The translations under genes and the position numbers were made by a program. Below the pieces are notes generated by a model that had not been told where the DNA came from, did no database searches, and saw only the letters and a list, made by a program, of their open reading frames with translations. Shown here piece after piece: positions 20,335-33,300 of a DNA stretch of 64,000 nucleotides (its first letter is position 1; every line of letters begins with the position of its first letter). This DNA comes from Panicum virgatum (Eukaryota > Streptophyta > Magnoliopsida > Poales > Poaceae): contig NC_053139.1 of the NCBI RefSeq assembly GCF_016808335.1, positions 15,053,819-15,117,818 of the forward strand. The letters run 5' to 3'.

Positions 20335-23300
20335 CTAATGAGTTTCAGCAGAAGGGTTTGTCAAAAGATCCAGTGCACGTTTAAGGTGATCCACGGCAAC
20401 AGACACGTCGTCGAATGCAAGAGCGCCAACTGCAAATCTTGCTGACTTATGCGCCTCAGCAATCTTCTCGACTGCTGGCTGGTAACTGCTATCATACTTA
20501 TATTGACTAGCTAGCGGCGCAGCTGGAGGAGTAACTTGGGGTGTAGAGTCTGCAGTAGAGTGGTAATGTGTGGGAGCGGAGGGATTCGACGCGGGAGTCT
20601 GTGCTGTAGCTGCAGGACCATCACTTGCAGGATAGAATGAAGATTGATGTGTCGGGACAGAAGGCGACGTGCTGTCTTGGAAACTTGGATATGACTGAAA
20701 ATTAGGGTAGTTGTATGGGGCAGCTGGAGCTTCAGTGGAGTAGTAGTTTTGCGAGGTGTGCTGAGGTTCAATTGTGTAGGGTGGGGGTTGGTATGTCTGA
20801 GGATAGGCCGAAACATCTGGTTTATCATTGCTATGAGGATTGTAGCTACCATTGGAAGGATAGTCTGTCCTGGTGTAAGGGGGTGGGGAAAAATTAGATG
20901 GTGGTTTGTGGACCTCATTGGTAGGGTAGTCTGGGCTCGTGTAGTGGGGAGATGAATGGTTGGGGGGTGGCTTGTGGAAATCAGAAGGGTACTCTGTTGC
21001 TTGGTATGAGGGAGAGGAATAAGATTGAGATGGAGAAGGATGCTGGGAATGTGAGGGTGGTGGGGGTGAATAGGGTGACTGGGTAGAGGGATTATCATTG
21101 AACTCTGTACTTTGTCGATGCACAATATTTCCTGGCTGCACAGTGGAAAAGCTATCCCGCCTACTAAATTCCTGTGCAGACAAAGATAAATCAAGATAAT
21201 TATACTTTGTTCAAATAAACCATCTAACCAAGCAAAAGATAATGTGAGTTGCAATTACTAAAAAAAGGTTGGAAATAACCTTGTCTACAGGTGGAGATGG
21301 TGCTTCAGTCCCATGCTGCATACTGTTGAAGGACTGGTTTCGCCCCATATCCTGATAATGGGAACAAACAATACAAATGATTGAGAACATGAGTTTCAAA
21401 CCTGCACAAAATATGGAAGCATAGCTGGTATCTACTGTCCAGTTCAAGGTATTTTAAAGCTTAAAGAACATGCTAAAGCATTAAAGAAAGGTTAGAGAAA
21501 TCCTACCTGACTGTAAGTTATAACTTAAGTTCTATAAACAAAGAAAAAGATTCTTCCTGCTGTGGGTTCATTTGAAACTGGAAGCATAGAAGTAAAGGAA
21601 CTCTCCAGAATCTACAGTTGATCATCAATTCAGAATTTTGGCAAAATATATTTTTGGAAATGAGATGTACGTCGGATGGATAATTAACATCTATGATGTG
21701 AGGGACATTGTTCTTAAGACGGTAAGGCATCCTTTGGCACCATGGGTGCGCCTTATCGCCTAGGTGGCACCTAGGCAACAAGGTGTAACTAGGCCCTTTG
21801 TGGCACCTTGGGTATGCCTTGTCGCCTAGGCAACACCTTAAGAACAGTGGTGAGGGACTGATAAATAGACGTGATCTAACATGCTAAATTTTAGAAACTT
21901 TAAACAAGGAGACTAGTATTGGTGTTAGCACCATGGAAGAAAATTGAACTCCTATGATAGAAAAAAAAAGGAGGCAATTTCACACTAATAAGAATGAGAA
22001 ACATTGAAAGGTCATTATGAAACTACTGCTTGGGAGTTGTGAGTCAGGAATAGGATAATTACCTGCGAAATTGTGGTGGTACTGAAAAGTGCTTCATCTT
22101 TATCCCCACCAGGAGGACCAGGTTCGGGCTTCCGTCCTTCTTTGATAGCTTTCCTTATGTCAGCAGCCTTCCAGATAGCATATTTCTGCTTCTGCTCAAT
22201 CTACTCAAGGCACAATATAAATGTAAAATAAAACATGGATTCATACAGATATATTTGCTGAACCTTCAGCATAGGTCAAAAAGTTTATATAGTAATTTAT
22301 AAAACATAAACTAACAGCCACTAAATACAACAACAACATAGCCTTTTTTCCCAAGCAAGTTGGGGTAGGCTAGAGATGAAACCCGAAAGAAATAAGTTCA
22401 AGGTTCAGGCACAATGTTATAACTCCAGTGACTCCAGTGGTAAATGTTATAGACAGTAACATAGTAAGCTTACATCAGGTTGAAGCTCGCCAAACTGGTT
22501 AAGAATCTCGAAGAAGATGCTTGCAGCATAGAAGGTTTTAGCAGTGTTTCTGCAAAATTAATTTGGCATGCATTAGTGAGATTCTGTAAACAGATGATAC
22601 CATAATGATGGGAGCAAAATGAGAATTTTGCGAAGTTTGATACATGTCAGCTCGTCCAGCACGGTCCTGTTTATCTGCTTTAGCGAAGACATTTAATGCA
22701 AATCCCTCCACATGAAGGTGGTCGTCCGGTCCCAGAGTCAAGGTTTTCTTGTCCTGGAGGATAAGAGAACATATTTAGGAGTGGAAAATAATTCAGAGAA
22801 CATATCTAGGGTGTGAATGAAATAATTCTGTAGTTATATAAACTCAGAAAGCTGTGTTTTATGGAGAGCATACAGAAGACAGACAATTAAATCAATATAA
22901 GTGATTTTAGTCTAAAAGCCCAGCATGTGTGACTAAGGCCACCACTTAATGAACAGAAACCTTATCAGAAACAAAGGTTGGGGCAACTGCTGAATTCACT
23001 GTTGCAATCATTTATAACAAAGAACACAAATTCCTAGGTCAACTAGTGTCTAGGCATAAACATCTTGGGACACAAAAACATAATTACAAACAACCAAAAC
23101 CTACTTTAGAAGTACAAATATACTGGCCATATGCATGCCAATGCGACATTGAAGTTAGTGTTTCCCTCATCACACAGAAAAAGCTATCTAAATTGGTCGA
23201 CAATATTTCCTCAAGGTATTATCGAGAGCATGAAAGAAACATGGGATATGATAATCTGTCCAACTTTACACCATCTGTTTGCTAGAACTCAGATGTTATT

Positions 23301-24311
23301 ACGGGACTACATAGATTTTTCCTTTCAATTCATCAAATGCTAAGCGAAGCCATGCAGCTAAATTGGTTTGTATCCATATCCTTCTTGCAAGCAGTTGTCA
23401 AAATGGGACATAGCAGTTTCTACTCACAAACTAAACAAACTCAAAAAGAAAAACAATAAAACAAGATACATTCCAATCTCCAAACCACAAGAGATCATCT
23501 GGATCTAGTGGTGGCGTAATCGTAAATATGATCCCATAAGATAAACAATGAAGGGCATTTGTGGTTTAAAATTTTTGTTTAGCATTGCTGAGTGTTTGTA
23601 AAAAATTACTACTTCCGACTTTCTAAAAGAATTTGCACCGCGTGTGTGCTAGTTAGTCCATGGTTGCACCACATCACGTTAACACTATGGCGAGTAGTGG
23701 CTTCTCCGCAAATTGTTACACAACATGCTGCCAAGTGAAGCTCAGCAATTCTGCAATCGGCCCTGTCACCTAAACACTAGAAGTCATCGGGCATAAACTC
23801 CCACTTAAGTAGCACCCTCAATACATATATTGTTTTGGTTCAGCAATTCAAACAGAATCTATAAAGTCAGAGACGTTTTACTAACGCAGACATCATCCAA
23901 ATAATACTTTTTCTAGCTGCTGCCACAAGTGTATTAATCAATAGATCTAAAACGAAAAATTAACCACTACAGCTCCTTAGTCCAACTGAACAACAGAAAA
24001 GGAGAGCCGGATTTAAGCACAGACCTTCTCGAGCTGGTTCATGAGGGAGATAAGGAGGGAGTTGGTGGTCTTGGTGCGCTCCTTCTGCGGGATCCTCAGC
24101 CCCTTCTCCATCCCGTAGAGCCGACCTGCCCAAACCCGCACCGAATCCAAATCGAGTCAAAAACCCTACCCAATCGGCTGCGATTTCGAAGGGACCGAGG
24201 GAGGAGCGCGCTCTCACAGTAGTAGGCGACGAGGGGCTCGTGCTTCTGCAGCTCGTCGGCGCGCTGCAGGTAGGGCAGCAGCCCCTTGGCGGGCTCCGCG
24301 TCGCTCCCCAT
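20335..24311 (-). CDS. LIP5: LIP5 / VTA1 homolog (SKD1/VPS4 activator)
   Basis: Seven coding exons on the minus strand: 24311-24218, 24125-24025, 22753-22644, 22549-22474, 22200-22063, 21351-21280 and 21171-20335 (stop TAG). All have GT..AG introns and phases that close to a 475-residue protein. The N-terminal Vta1 region (about residues 1-165) includes LLPYLQRADELQKHEPLVAYY, RLYGMEKGL, TLGPDDHLHVEGFALNVF and AADIRKAIKEGRKP. A long Pro/Ser/Tyr/His-rich linker (about 200-410) is followed by the C-terminal VSL helices (KIAEAHKSARFAVGALAF, VDHLKRALDLLTNP). In plants LIP5 stimulates the SKD1/VPS4 AAA ATPase that disassembles ESCRT-III on multivesicular bodies, and it is a target of stress MAP kinases. 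The SP/TP-rich linker fits phosphorylation. The start is the first ATG and sits directly before the Vta1 domain. It is longer than the Arabidopsis protein, mainly in the linker. Confidence 0.95.
22327..22411. repeat. Dispersed retroposon-like fragment in a LIP5 intron
   Basis: The segment containing CAACAACATAGCC, CAAGCAAGTTGGGGTAGGCT and AGAGATGAAACCC is a sequence I recognise as widely dispersed in plant genomes, usually ascribed to retroposon 3' ends. It lies in the intron between the fourth and fifth LIP5 exons. I cannot name its family with certainty. Confidence 0.5.
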
Positions 24312-24617
24312 CGAGGCGGGAGGTGCCGAGGCGCGGTCGCCCGCCCGGATGCCGAGGCGCCGATCGCCGGGGGTGGGATGGAGGCCGCGGCGGTGGCGAC
24401 GGGCGGCGGGAGCTTGTGGATCGGGAGGCGGCGGATTGGTTTCGGTTTGATTTGGGTGAGGAGTCGTTGCAGGGCAGGGCAGGGCAGCTGCTTCGTCGGG
24501 AAGGAAACGGAGGGGGGAGCGGAGAAGTTTCCGATCGTGGGGGGCAATTTTCCTCTGAGGGACCTGGTGACAGCTCTCGGCCGTCCGATCCCACGATGAA
24601 CGGTCCGCGCGAGACGG

Positions 24618-24628
24618 CGATAAAATAG
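24618..24628 (-). promoter_or_regulatory. Possible TATA box of LIP5
   Basis: On the minus strand the sequence TATTTTATC lies about 310 bp upstream of the LIP5 start codon, immediately downstream of a long C run. Position and composition fit a weak TATA element. The transcription start has not been determined. Confidence 0.35.
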
Positions 24629-24633
24629 AACCG

Positions 24634-24677
<44 letters not shown>
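24634..24677. repeat. 44-base C homopolymer
   Basis: An uninterrupted run of C from 24634 to 24677 on the plus strand (G on the LIP5 coding strand). It lies about 325-365 bp upstream of the LIP5 start codon. The exact length is likely to be uncertain because such runs slip in replication and sequencing. Confidence 0.95.
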
Positions 24678-25372
24678 ACTGTTTGTTTATTTGTCCTGCA
24701 GCGTTTGAACCGCGGTGCGCCGATTGCATGTACACGTCATTGCCCCTCGGCGTTCGGATCTAATCTTTGAGAAATTCTTTACGCCAATCTCACGATCATT
24801 TTTAACACTTTGCAAGCTCGTAACGGCAAGTGTATTGCTACATGATAGCGGTTTTGTAATTTGTCTTATGCAATTTCACGTAAGATTTTTTGTGACGTCG
24901 GAGAAAGAGAATAAAGTAGTTATTTTGTGATACAACCATCTTATAAACTAAATTTAAAGACTATGGAACCATCCATCATCATGTACGAGATGTTATTATA
25001 ATACTATTCGAAAGATTTATTTTTTTTCATTCCACAAACTATTGTGTCGGTTGCCTATTAATAAAATAATAAGCTGTCTAAAGATAAGATGTCACTATAT
25101 GAGACTGTATTTAGACAGCTCCAATGTAAGTTTGAATTAATGTTCGGTACAAATGGCTGTAGCTGTGACTGCAGCTGTGAGCTTTGCGCTAGAGTAATTA
25201 AAAGATGGTAGCTATGCAGTTGCAGTCGTTCAGAACATTGTAAATTGATTGTATTTACCCTGGTGTCTTAATCAGCCCTGAGTCGTATTCAAGGTTCCAA
25301 ATGCTTGTACCTTCTATTTATTCAATAATATATCATTTTAAATTTTCTAGATAAATAATTGTTATCCATCCG
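24678..25372. other. Upstream flank of LIP5, no gene seen
   Basis: AT-rich DNA that may contain LIP5 promoter elements. No coding region or named repeat was recognised. Confidence 0.4.
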
Positions 25373-25374
25373 TT

Positions 25375-25623
25375 TCAAATTATAAGTCATTCTAGGAATC
25401 TTGGAGAGTCAAACCATCTCAAAGTTTGACCAAAATTATAGAGAAAAATATAAAGATTTATGATATCAAATAGGTGCACTATGAAAATATAGCTAACAAA
25501 GAATCTAATAATACTTAATTAGTATCATAAATGTTATTATCTTGTCATATAAATTTGGTCAAACTTGAAAAACTTTGACTCTCCAAGATTCTTGGAATGA
25601 CTTATAATTTGAAACGGAGGGAG
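25375..25623. mobile_element. Stowaway MITE, TSD TA
   Basis: A 249-bp element flanked by TA on both sides (25373-25374 and 25624-25625). The left arm TCCATCCGTTTCAAATTA and the reverse complement of the right arm CTCCCTCCGTTTCAAATTA match for about 50 bp, through AAGTCATTC and CTTGGAGAGTCAAA. It has no coding capacity. Confidence 0.92.
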
Positions 25624-28600
25624 TATTATACATCTAAATATATAATATGTCTAAATATATAGTATAAACTATGCATTTAAAAACTAAAACAAGTTTAACT
25701 TTAAAAGGAAAGAATAAAATATAAGATGGGGATTGACTTGACTCGGTCTTTTAAGATCACACTTTGACATTCAAATTTTCAAATACATCCAGAGCACCAA
25801 ATTTGAAGCAAAGACTTTTTAAATGGATAAATTAAATAAATAAATATTACGAAGTATGAATCTTAATGCATGACCTTTTTCCTTAGTGACGTGAAGATAT
25901 TGTCCCACTACTCGGCAGCAAGTCACGTAAAATAAAATTGTAACCGGTAGGTCTCAACTTGTCACGCGAGCGCTTGGGGGGATTCTTAAAAATCAACTGA
26001 TGTCTTACAGTCAATTTTTCCAAAAGAGTGAAAAAAAAATGATGACTAGTACTAGGTTTGTAAAACTAAAAATGAGTGAGAAAAATAAGGATCTTAGATT
26101 ATGGGCTGGGCGCCCGATCGGTGGGCGAGAGGATCACGTGGGCCGCTTCAGTTTAGGCCGGCCCGTTAAGTTCTGTTTGGCGGGGCGTCACAATCGTTGT
26201 GTTTTGGCGTCGGCCTACGAGAGAGGATGGACATGGACACATGGTCCCGGACTCACTGCTGACTTTGCTGAGTGGTGAGCGGTGACAGTGACCGATTCGG
26301 CATGACGACGATGGACAGACGATTACTGTCGATGTCATGCTGTAATAATAAGTCAGGTAATAATTGTAACCTTTACGCCTCATCTCCGCTTTTCCTGACG
26401 ACCCACACCACCTCCCTTTCACTTTCCCCGGATCGTCCTCTCCTGTGGGCTGTGGCAGTGGCGGTGGCGGTGGCGGTGGCAGCGCCGCCGTACTCCCGCG
26501 GAAACCAAACCCTTGGCCGAAGCAAAGCCGCACCCGCCAGCAGCTCGGCCGAATCCAGAGCGCGCGTGGACGGCAGCGTTGCAGGCGACCGGTTGACAAT
26601 GACAACACACGCAAGGGCGACGTGCGGCGGCAGGCGGTCGCTGCCAAGCGAAAAGGCAGCTCAGCTCGGCACGTCGGCACCGGACTCTACTACTCTAGCA
26701 GAGCTAGAGCCGAAACCGAGGCGGCAAAGGACGCGCGCCGTGCGCGGAGTCGGGCCAGCAGCTGGCGGCCGGCTCTCCCCTGTTCCTGCCACTGCCGCCG
26801 CGGGCGAGCCGCGACGCTGGCACGGGCACGCACGATTGGAGTGGAGCGGGGCTTTGGGTCGGGCCGTCCGGCAGGGCGGGGCGAGAAGCCTGCGGCAGCA
26901 CGTGGACGGGCATGTGCGCCTCCGCCCCCTTCCTCCCCCGCGGGCCCCGCCACGCGCTCCCCGCTCTCGTCGAGTCGTCGTCCTCCCGTTCGTTCCTTCC
27001 CCACGAGCCGCGCGCAAGAGGACAAAAGCGGGGCCCGGGGTACCCCTCCGCCGCCGCTCACGCGCACCACCACCACCACCACCACCACCACCTGTCCACA
27101 CAACACATCCTTCTCTTTCGTCTCTCCCGTTTCCACGCTGGCCCGCCGGCCGGGGAACAGGGCGGTGAAATTGTAAAAGCGCCAGTCGGGGTCGAGCCCT
27201 CTCGCCGCCGGCGCTGCGCGGCTCGGGACGGGACGGGACGGGACGGCGACACCTGCGCCGTTCCCACGCTGCTCCGATGCGCCGCCTAGACCTTCGCAGC
27301 ACTGCCCGGCGGTGATCCCCTTTTCGATCCACGGCTAGGCACCCGGCTGCGCGATTAAAGAACAAAGTGCACGCACAAGATAGAAGAAAAGCCTACCGCC
27401 GATCTGAATCTGATCACCCGGCCCGGATTCTTTTTACCTACGCGAGCAGCACCGTGACGACAGCTGTTCTCCTCCTCCTTTTCAAATATTTTGCCCGGCG
27501 CTCCCCTCTCCAGTGCTCCCCGTTCGAGAGAAAAATGCGTGGCTCTTCCTCTTTCCGCACCAAGGATGTCTGCTCTTGTTTCTCCGAGCTCAGGCGCTCA
27601 GCTGACCGCGGCGTGTTCTCGGAGACCTCGGCCAGGAGCCCTGGACATTGCATCATTGCGTTGCGTGCACTGAGGGAAAAAAAGGTGATGAAAATTGTTG
27701 GAGAATGATTGTGTTCTGAGTGCTTACTATAATCCTACGATCATTTGTAGCTACATGCTACAATTTGGCTTTTTTTCACGCTGCCGGCGACCGAAAACAC
27801 ACCTACTTCGTGTAGCTGATGCCACTACGTGCTGGTAAGAGTGCCACCGTAGGCAGGTAAGATGGATGGGCCGGTTGAGAAAGCTCGAGAAGAAAGGAAC
27901 ATGACTGCTGCAAGAAAAAAAAAGATAGAAATATTAAGTACAACTTTCCAATCGGTAGATTACCATCCTACTAGTTCATAGTCATGCATTGAGGACAACT
28001 TTATTAGCCATATCAAACCATCCACAATTAGCCCACATGTTTCTCCTTTCCTCCTCCTAACAACTGTGGTGTCCCTTCACAGCTCTTCTGCCGCATCACC
28101 ACACACCTTTTTTTAGGACGTGACGGTGCCTCCTTGTATGGGAGAAGATGTCCTAAGCTCCTTGCATGTCCCAGTTGCGCCTCCACTGCTGCTGGTTTCA
28201 TGGGAGGGAGCACAAAACAGCACAAAAGACCCATCCTTGCCAAACATGAACAACGAAGGCTCAATGCCTTGACCTCGCTTCTGGCTAGACGGGAGAGATA
28301 TGGTCCGGGTGCGTGTTGACAATTGACAAATTCCATTTGTCGAAGCAGAGATTAAAATATTTCTGATCACAAGAAGAACATGATACATGACTCGATATGC
28401 TATAGGGAAAGCGATCACGAAATACATGCTCCACGTGGAAAAGGAAAGGCCATAATTTAAGATGAGTAGAGTCAGAGTTACTTACAAAACGTAGTTATAA
28501 TTTATAAAGTAAAACTCTCCATTTTTCATCAACATTTAGGTACTTTATATTAAAAGTATGTCTAGCCGGTAAAATATCCATATCTATGTTCGTAATGATC

Positions 28601-29140
28601 TCATACAGTATTGCTTTTGAACATACAAATAATATGTATAATTTTTTAAAATAACAATCAACGTTTAATCTTTAGATATTTTACAGAAATAAATTACTCT
28701 TACCATCATAAATTATAGTTTGAAAATAACCTAAATTATTTAAAACGGAGGAAGGGAATGTGAGTTGCACGTACATTCTTGAACACAAGCTATACTTGTA
28801 CTGAGCAATTAGTCGAGCCAGTGCCCTTGAAAAATGAGCAAAGGATGGCTTGACCAACCTGACCAAATCACCAAGGACACGGGGGGCACTGGTGCAGGCT
28901 GGCTGGGCAGCTACAAAAATGTCAAAAATCTTCCAATCTCCTAACCTCGGAAACCCAAAATAAACTTAAAAATCGCATGAAAACACCGAAGGATAGCAAA
29001 CCCAGAACGCAAGGAGACAGATTTGACCGGTCAACGCCCCACCACAAAACCGTAATTAACAGGGCCCGAGGGCACCAAACACAAAATTAACGCGCAGAAT
29101 TTCCTCAACTTACAATCCCTGGTCATATGTGGGCCCAGAG
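25624..29140. other. Intergenic region with GC-rich island, no gene supported
   Basis: AT-rich flanks surround a GC-rich island (about 26440-27330). The island carries a (CAC)n microsatellite at about 27065-27092 and a (GGGAC)n run at about 27225-27246. Long open frames cross the island on both strands, but all are low-complexity Arg/Pro/Gly/Ala sequences without known motifs, and they overlap each other. The island might be a promoter or CpG-rich 5' end of an unrecognised transcript. The stretch 28030-28430 also gives minus-strand frames with no recognisable domain. Confidence 0.4.
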
Positions 29141-29152
29141 TATATATTCCAA
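29141..29152 (+). promoter_or_regulatory. Possible TATA box of the MAP65 gene
   Basis: The sequence GTATATATTCC lies about 370 bp upstream of a well-formed donor at 29513 that ends the inferred non-coding first exon. Spacing suits a transcription start near 29180, but no start site has been measured. Confidence 0.4.
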
Positions 29153-29179
29153 GTCCCCGTACCTTTTTTCACCGACACC

Positions 29180-30376
29180 CGCGGTAATTCCTCGGGCCGA
29201 TCTGCACCGTCCGATCCCCCCGACCGGTCTCATCCAGCGGCCCCGCCGCGCGCGCAGCTGCCCTACCCGCCCCAATTAATTGGGCTACCCCCGAGGTGAG
29301 GCAGCAGCAGACCAGTACTGCCTGCCCTCCACTCCAGTCCCAGCTCATCAGCTCGGCTCTCACAGCCCAGACCCTCCTCGCCGCTGCTCGCGCTCCCGGC
29401 GGTGGCGCCCGGCGAGCAGCTCCGACCACGCATCCCGTGGAGTGGACCGCGGAGCCAGGCAGGGCGCCTGCATTCCGCTCAGCGGCCTCCTCCTTCTCCT
29501 ACGCGTGATCTGGTAAGAGCGCCTGGCTGCTTCCTCACCCCCCCCCCCCCCTCTGTTTTCCGTAGGGGAATTCGCTCTGGGGGGTCGCTGGTGGATGGGA
29601 TCTGGCTAGTTGGGCAGCAGGAATGCTGTGGTGCGAGCCGGGGGTTTCTCCGGTTGGTGTGGGCTCTGGGGGTTTTGCTGGGCGTTAGGAGGCGGATTTG
29701 GTACTTGTACTTGATAGTGCGGGGGATCTGCTTCCGATTGGGTTCTGGCGTTAGGATTTGATCTGGTAAAGGAAAGGTGAGAGCGACATGCTCAGATCGC
29801 GATCTTTCGGGTGCCCTCTTGCTTGGTCAAATGTGGTCAAACACTTGCAGTTTTGGGAGGGCACGCGTTTTTTGTGTGGGATTTTAGCGGGATTTAGGAG
29901 AGTTGTTTGCTGGGTTTAAGGTGTTTCTTAGATGTATAAACCCCACCTAAAGTTTAGGTTTCTAAAATTATTTAATACCAGCAATGATTGGGGGTGGGTG
30001 GATGGGGGGATTAGTGTAGTAGGATCATTAGCAGTGTGTTTAGTGTATAGGGTCATTAGCCGTGTGTTTAATTGTATTTGTGCTGCTAATTTGGGGATAA
30101 GTTAGTTAACGAGGCCTAGGGAGCATGAATGCCAGCCTCGTTGTCTTGCGACGCGTAACAGATTTAATGCCTACTTTAGACCGACATGTTTGTTGGGGCA
30201 CTCTGATTTGATGAAGTGTCGTGCTTGCGCCGTCAAGTTTGCAGGTGCACTTCGTGTTAGACTTATAGTAGTAAGTTTGCAAGTGCACTTCGTGTTAGAC
30301 TAGTACTTCTAGTTGGTAAGCTGTAGTTTCCAGAAGTAATGTTGCCTCCTTACATTACAGGTTTCTCTAGTCAGTG
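29180..30376 (+). other. MAP65 5' UTR with an intron
   Basis: The inferred leader runs from about 29180 to 29512, ending at a consensus donor (TG|GTAAGAG). An 848-bp intron ends ACATTACAG at 30360, and the leader resumes 16 bases before the ATG at 30377. A C run of about 12-13 bases lies near the start of the intron (about 29539-29551). Leader introns are common in plant cytoskeletal genes and often raise expression. The exact 5' end is a guess. Confidence 0.5.
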
Positions 30377-33300
30377 ATGGCCGGCGACATTACATGCGGA
30401 TCCTTGCTGCAAAAATTGCAGGTATATTCTTGTACTTTTTTTTCTTTTGCAAACCGCAGCAATTCTGTAGTACTTTTCTTGTCTCAACCAGTGCAACTGA
30501 TGCTAGCTTGCTTCTGTGCCAACTGTAGTTGATATGGGATGAAGTTGGTGAGAGCGAGGAGGACCGCGATAAGGTCCTATATCAGCTGGATCAGGAGTGC
30601 CTCGATGTTTACAAGAGGAAAGTTGACCAAGCCACTAACTCTAGGGATCTCCTGATCCAAGCACTGGATGATTCAAAGATAGAGCTTGCCAGACTTCTTT
30701 CTGCCCTTGGAGAAAAAGCTATTGCAAGAACCGTAAGTGATAATAATTTTTATACTGGCATGTATCTCTATGCATGATGCAATGTATTCATGGCATACCC
30801 TACCTACTTAATGGAACTAGGTTCCTTCGTATTTAGCTTTTTTGTACATAGTTGCCTACTTATAAACTTTCTCGTCAAATTATATGCTGCATAGGAAGCT
30901 GGTACCTACTTATGATATTTATCTGAATTCACCTCATGCATTACATTCTTTGCCTGGTGAATCTCTTGTGTGGAAAATTTAGTGTTCTAGCTCTGTCAGA
31001 ACTCAGAAGTCACACGAAGCTTTTCTTTATTACTGGCTGTACAATTGATAATACTCAATCCATGCAGCCTGAGAAGACTACCGGAACAATCAAGCAGCAG
31101 CTAGCTGCTATAGCGCCAACACTTGAGCAGTTGACTAAACAGAAAAATGAAAGAAAAAGAGAGTTTGTTAATGTACAATCACAAATTGATCAAATATGTG
31201 GTGAAATTGCTGGCACCATAGAGGTGGGTGAGCAGGTGGCAACACCCCAAGTCAATGAGGACGACTTGACACTTGAAAGGCTTGAAGATTTTCGGTCTCA
31301 GCTCCAGGAACTTGAGAAAGAGAAGGTACTTTTCTATCTTTTGCCTTTCTTGTTGGTTTTGATGCTTCATAGTTCATACTTGGCCATTGCTTTATCATTA
31401 GTTACTCATTGATGACAATACTGTTTGCTCTTGAAATTTTGTTTGCAGAGCAATAGGTTGGAGAAGGTCCTTGAGTATGTAAGCATGGTGCATGATCTTT
31501 GTACTGTCTTGGGGATGGATTTTCTCAGCACAGTGACTGAAGTTCATCCCAGTTTAGATGACTCCATTGGCGATGACTCTAAAAGCATTAGTAATGATAC
31601 ATTGTCAAAACTTGACAAGACGGTAGCCACACTTAACGAAGATAAGAAGTTGCGTCTAAGCAAGGTAAAACCACATCTTCTAGTATTTTTAATGTGAATT
31701 GCATTATCTGCTTATGCCGTTATGCGCATGATCTCTCACCATGGGCTCACTTGCTTTCGCAGCTTCAAGAGCTCGCTGGTCAGCTCTATGATCTTTGGGA
31801 TCTCATGGATGCCCCTAAGGAAGAAAGGCGCATGTTTGATCATGTCACCTGCAACAGATCAGCATCTGTGGATGAAGTCACTGCGCCTGGATCTCTTGCC
31901 CTAGATTTAATTGAACAAGTGGGTTTAATTAGTAAATCGTTTGGTACGATCACAGCCTGATATGAGTGGCTCCTTCTTCCCTATTTAACATTTATTTTCC
32001 CAATTGTTCAGGCTGAGGTTGAGGTTCAAAGGCTGGACCAGCTAAAATACAGCAAGATGAAAGAGATAGCTTTCAAGAAGCAAACTGAACTGGAAGATAT
32101 ATATGCTGGTGCTCATATAGTAATAGACACAGCCGCTGCCCATGAGAAAATACTGGCCCTGATTGAGGCAGGAAACATAGAACCATCAGAACTAATTGCG
32201 GATATGGATAGCCAGATAGCAAAAGCAAAGGAAGAAGCACTGAGTAGAAAAGACATACTCGATAAAGTTGAAAGATGGATGTCTGCATGTGAAGAAGAGA
32301 GCTGGCTTGAAGATTATAACAGGGTATGGTAATATTAGTTCTAGCAACTCAAAATTGCTACTGCTTTATCCTGTCATAACATTATGTGATAATACCAAAC
32401 TACTCTGGCCATGGAATAGCTTCTCATCACAAAATAAAATATCTTCTGCAGGATGACAACAGGTATAACTCAAGCCGGGGTGCCCACCTGAATCTGAAAC
32501 GTGCAGAAAAAGCTCGTATTCTTGTTAACAAGATCCCAGGTATCTTTTCAAATTATTACAATGGTTCAATATCCTTTGCTTTAGGCTTCAGCTGCTAATC
32601 AGTTTCTTCCTTGCAAGATTTATTTTATGTACATGGGCCTTATTGCCTAATCTGCTAGCTATACATTACGTTCAATTGATTGCTGATGTAGCGTCCTCTT
32701 TCATTCTAGCTCTTGTTGAAACTCTGGTGGCGAAGACCAGGGCATGGGAGGAGAATCGTGGCCTATCCTTTATGTATGATGGTGTACCTCTTCTAGCTAT
32801 GCTGGATGAGTATGTTATGCTCAGACAGGAAAGGGAAGAAGAGAAGAAAAGAATGCGGGTAAGTGTGACATGCTCTTTAAATCTAGAAAGCAACTGGTTC
32901 CTGAATGCAGAATGTTCATTTATTGCCCATTTAATTCTGTTGTTTTTCTAATCTTATATTTAGTCCTACATAACTGTATTTTGCCATTTTCGCATTGATT
33001 CTTCAACTTGCCTTTTCGCCCCTACTATTCTATTCTTTGAATTTAATTCATTCTGTATGGTACATCTAATTCATATTTATGATATGGTAATCAAGATAAA
33101 AGACGAGCCTTTTTATAGGAAGATTAATTAATAGTTCATTGAAGCTTATAATCTATTTATTCATCTGGATAATATCTGCACTGTGTGATTCTTTACCTGC
33201 TTCTGGATCATGAACAAATTGATAGCAAAAGCACTATATTGATAACATTCCCTTTTGTCTATCTGGTGTTTCCTCATCTCAGGAACAAAAGCGATACATT

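Noticed and set aside
20511..21254. Second minus-strand open frame over the LIP5 last exon
   Set aside because: It is a shifted reading of the Pro/Ser-rich LIP5 linker; the LIP5 frame fits the family and splice phases.
26445..27365. Long open frames on both strands (up to about 300 codons) as coding genes
   Set aside because: They overlap each other, are almost purely Arg/Pro/Gly/Ala low complexity, and contain no known motif; GC-rich DNA keeps frames open by chance.
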